Source: JABDQW01 sp942492025 (GTDB lineage Bacteria; Pseudomonadota; Gammaproteobacteria; SZUA-229). Taken from it: 64,000 bases of DNA. The stretch is taken from NCBI GenBank assembly GCA_942492025.1, contig CALODJ010000008.1, positions 310,001 to 374,000 of the forward strand, in the 5' to 3' direction. Within the stretch, counting starts at the first letter, position 1, and each line of letters starts with the position of its first letter. Under the pieces are notes generated by a model. The model had not been told where the DNA came from and did not search any database. It was given only the letters and a program-made list of their open reading frames with translations. A program made the translations under genes and the position numbers. This document shows, piece by piece, positions 61,939-64,000 of the stretch.

Positions 61939-62574
61939 ATGTTTTTTCGAAAATCACCTGAAAAATTCTGGAATCTGATCGCATCAAAATATGCAACATC
62001 GCCGATTACTGACATTGCGGCTTATGAGAAGAAGATTGAAAAATTAAAATCCTACCTGTCACCAGAGGATGTTGTGCTGGATATTGGTTGTGGTACCGGT
62101 ACCCAGTGTGGCGATCTTGCAGGTAATGTAAAACAGGTTACTGGCATTGATATCTCCAGTAAATTGCTGGCGATTGCAGAACAAAGAAAAGCTGAGCGCA
62201 AGCTGGATAATATCGAGTTTATAAAAACATCGCTATATGATGAGCGTTTGAAAGCAGATGGTTTTGATGTGGTGATGGCCTTTTTTGTGTTGCATTTTTT
62301 AGAGGATATCGATGCCGTCTTTCAGCGTATCCATGACCTGCTTAAACCCGGGGGTTTATTTATTTCTGAAACCGCTTGCCTGGGCGAGAAAAGTAAAATT
62401 GCAGGTGATCTGGTTCGATCTGCAGGGCATCTTGGGTTTTTGCCAAAAATCAACCTGCTTACGACCCGGCAACTGGAGCAGACACTGGAAGAATCTGGTT
62501 TTCAACTCGTTGATAAAATAAAGTTTAGCGAGAATTCGGATGCAGAATATACGCTGTTCGCCAGGAAGGCATAA
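61939..62574 (+). CDS. class I SAM-dependent methyltransferase
   Basis: Protein of 211 residues with the Rossmann motif VVLDIGCGTGTQCGDLAGNV for S-adenosylmethionine binding, then GIDISSKLLAIAEQRKAE and DVVMAFFVLHFLEDIDAVF. It belongs to the broad methyltransferase 11/25 group; the acceptor substrate cannot be told. GGATAGGA lies before the ATG. It may be co-transcribed with little else. Confidence 0.87.
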   Translation: MFFRKSPEKFWNLIASKYATSPITDIAAYEKKIEKLKSYLSPEDVVLDIGCGTGTQCGDLAGNVKQVTGIDISSKLLAIAEQRKAERKLDNIEFIKTSLYDERLKADGFDVVMAFFVLHFLEDIDAVFQRIHDLLKPGGLFISETACLGEKSKIAGDLVRSAGHLGFLPKINLLTTRQLEQTLEESGFQLVDKIKFSENSDAEYTLFARKA

Positions 62575-62621
62575 TGAAACAATAGGGTAGTTCAGACAAC
62601 CAGATTAAAAGGGGACGTGGC

Positions 62622-62819
62622 GAATGGCACTTACTTAAGCTGTCAATCGGTGAGGTAGGGTGCGCCATGCGCACCGAAATCAGACTAGAGTGTATGATTT
62701 CCGAGCAATGGTGCGCACGGCGCACCCTACGGTAGATCTTGTTTGTTTCGCCGTCGAATTACGTAAAACATGCTGCAATGACGAATTTGCTGTAAAAATG
62801 TGCATTTTCAGCTTAAGTT
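62622..62819. mobile_element. MITE-like repeat, family B, copy missing its right end
   Basis: It starts GAATGGCACTTACTTAAGCTG-like and runs through the same body as the copy at 30713, including the GGTGCGC hairpin block, up to CAGCTTAAGT. The final inverted end is replaced by unrelated sequence. The left flank GGGGACGTGGC resembles the inverted flank GGGACGTAGC of the other copy. Confidence 0.75.
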
Positions 62820-62863
62820 GAATTACTCAGCTGAACATGTCGCCCTGCGGTGGCGCCCTACTC

Positions 62864-63262
62864 TCAGGCAAACGGGCGCGTTCGACAGCGCACCTTGCCT
62901 TGCGCGGTCAGTGACAGGCGTTGCTCCGAAACCGCGGGTCGGCTGATATACCGGCACAAGCGCTCCAGCTTGTGGCGTTGATCGGCCCGGACGGCAACGC
63001 CGGCGTGGCGATTGAACCCGCCGACCTGCCCCACTGTACCGGCGGCCGTTTCATCGATATCGACCGGTGGTACGGTTTGCAACGTAAACACCTTGCGCCC
63101 TGCCTGCGGCCCCAGCGCAATGCGATACGTAATCGAATGCCCCTGCAACACACTGAGTGGATCGTCATCCGCGGTATCCGGTAGAAAACCCTGACAATGG
63201 TTAATAGAAGTTTGGGGCGGGCTTGTTAATATATTCAAAGATTTATCAATGTTGTGTTTCAT
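62864..63262 (-). pseudogene. IS91-family transposase remnant
   Basis: The frame contains the IS91-type transposase segment VGGFNRHAGVAVRADQRHKLERLCRYISRPAVSEQRLSLT preceded by VFTLQTVPP. This is a C-terminal half of the family, which is usually over 350 residues with two catalytic tyrosines. The sequence stops after a garbled CRTRPFA, and no upstream catalytic part is present. It is a broken remnant. Confidence 0.75.
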
Positions 63263-63354
63263 GTGCTTCTGTTAGGTAAGCTACATGAGATTCAAAATAT
63301 TCTGGTTTGGGTTGTTCCTATCCAGATAGATTTCCTCAAGATAGGGGTATCCTG

Positions 63355-64000
63355 ATGAATGAGAACCTTACATGGCATTTTGATGTTGCGGTCATCGAAT
63401 GGTTGATCGTTCTTGTTATGCTGGTCATTCTGGCCGTGGTCGGCGCTGTCGTCACACGTCAATCACTTAAAGCCTTCAGAAAGCCGAGTGATCAGTCAGG
63501 CGTACCGGATTCGACATCAGAAAATTGGCATACCGAAAGCGCTGAAGTAGTCCTGATATCATTCGTTACAACACCAGACGGTCTATCCAAAGAAGAGGCC
63601 ACAAATAGACTAGCTAAACACGGATCGAATCGACTTCCAGAAGCAAGGACACGCGGTCCATTGGTGCGATTTTTCTACCAATTCCATAATGTACTAATCT
63701 ATGTGTTGATTGCTGCGAGTGCCGTTACAGCCATGCTGGAACATTGGGTTGATGCCAGCGTAATTCTAGCTGTGGTCTTTCTCAATGCAATAATTGGATT
63801 TGTTCAGGAAGGCAAGGCCGAGAATGCTTTGAGAGCTATACGTCAGATGCTTTCTCCCAATGCAATGGTTATGCGTAATGGCCGACAAATAACGATCAGG
63901 GCTGAAGACTTGGTGCCTGGTGACATCGTCTTATTACAATCAGGCGATAAGGTACCGGCAGACCTTAGGTTGTTCCGTGTTAAGGGGCTTCAAATTCAGG
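63355..64000 (+). CDS. P-type cation-transporting ATPase, N-terminal part (cut by window edge)
   Basis: From ATG 63355 an open frame continues past the end of the window. After an unusual N-terminal membrane helix (EWLIVLVMLVILAVVGAVVTR), a cation-transporter N domain (GLSKEEATNRLAKHGSNRLPE) and two membrane segments follow. The start of the actuator domain has ENALRAIRQMLSPNAMVMRNG and DLVPGDIVLLQSGDKVPADLRL. The phosphorylation motif DKTG is outside the window. It is a P2-type ATPase, perhaps for Ca2+ or another cation. The ribosome site is weak. Confidence 0.85.
   Translation, partial: MNENLTWHFDVAVIEWLIVLVMLVILAVVGAVVTRQSLKAFRKPSDQSGVPDSTSENWHTESAEVVLISFVTTPDGLSKEEATNRLAKHGSNRLPEARTRGPLVRFFYQFHNVLIYVLIAASAVTAMLEHWVDASVILAVVFLNAIIGFVQEGKAENALRAIRQMLSPNAMVMRNGRQITIRAEDLVPGDIVLLQSGDKVPADLRLFRVKGLQIQ

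Noticed and set aside
1..64000. tRNA, rRNA or riboswitch genes
   Set aside because: Reading by eye found no cloverleaf, rRNA core or known aptamer motif; a covariance-model scan would be needed to exclude them.

Overview
The window looks like the chromosome of a gammaproteobacterial chemolithoautotroph. It opens with a complete alpha-carboxysome operon built on form IA RuBisCO. Inorganic-carbon transport genes follow, and then a mosaic accessory region of mobile-element remnants and a peptide-export locus. I cannot name the species.

Region 1 (1-9 kb) is one co-directional operon: cbbL, cbbS, csoS2, csoSCA, csoS4A, csoS4B, two csoS1 copies, a bacterioferritin-like gene, the acRAF RuBisCO chaperone, and the positioning pair mcdA-mcdB. 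Many junctions are 1-4 bp overlaps. A strong hairpin lies between cbbS and csoS2, and an AT-rich inverted repeat follows mcdB.

Region 2 (9-25 kb) supports CO2 concentration. It has a CbbR-type LysR regulator, two SulP transporters, and a histidine kinase/sigma54 response regulator pair divergent from a Usp-like gene that has a near-perfect sigma54 promoter. A DabB / membrane protein / DabA / PII-like operon runs on the minus strand.

Region 3 (25-36 kb) is mixed: a J-like protein, a PEP-utiliser-like protein with a histidine phosphatase, a lipoprotein, EF-hand and DUF4399 proteins, and a TPM/TPM/LemA operon. It also holds broken genes (helicase, IS110 transposase, MoxR ATPase) and MITE-like repeats.

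Region 4 (34-59.4 kb) is the most interesting part. Six small proteins carry double-glycine leaders (consensus DL-x5-LDR-x-A-x5-GG). Four are near-identical paralogues in an alternating ABAB array. Five have a canonical sigma54 promoter with an inverted repeat centred 118-119 bp upstream, and the four array members end in UUCG-loop terminators. A minus-strand operon beside them encodes an EF-hand protein, HlyD, a cytoplasmic parvulin, a C39-peptidase ABC exporter with two cyclic-nucleotide-binding domains, and a receiver-less sigma54 activator. A TolC-like channel lies further on. The array is flanked by a Ser/Thr kinase, two PP2C phosphatases, a double-FHA membrane protein, a SUMF1-fold protein and a KirBac channel. 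The inferred model is sigma54-controlled export of a family of small acidic peptides through a type I system, with a kinase/phosphatase/FHA module (as in the type VI threonine-phosphorylation pathway) as controller. A separate 45-residue acidic peptide at 34.1 kb has the same promoter type and a similar upstream dyad.

Region 5 (59.4-64 kb) holds IS remnants, a LysR gene divergent from a small membrane protein, a P-loop kinase, a methyltransferase, a MITE copy, an IS91-like fragment and the start of a P-type cation ATPase cut by the window edge.
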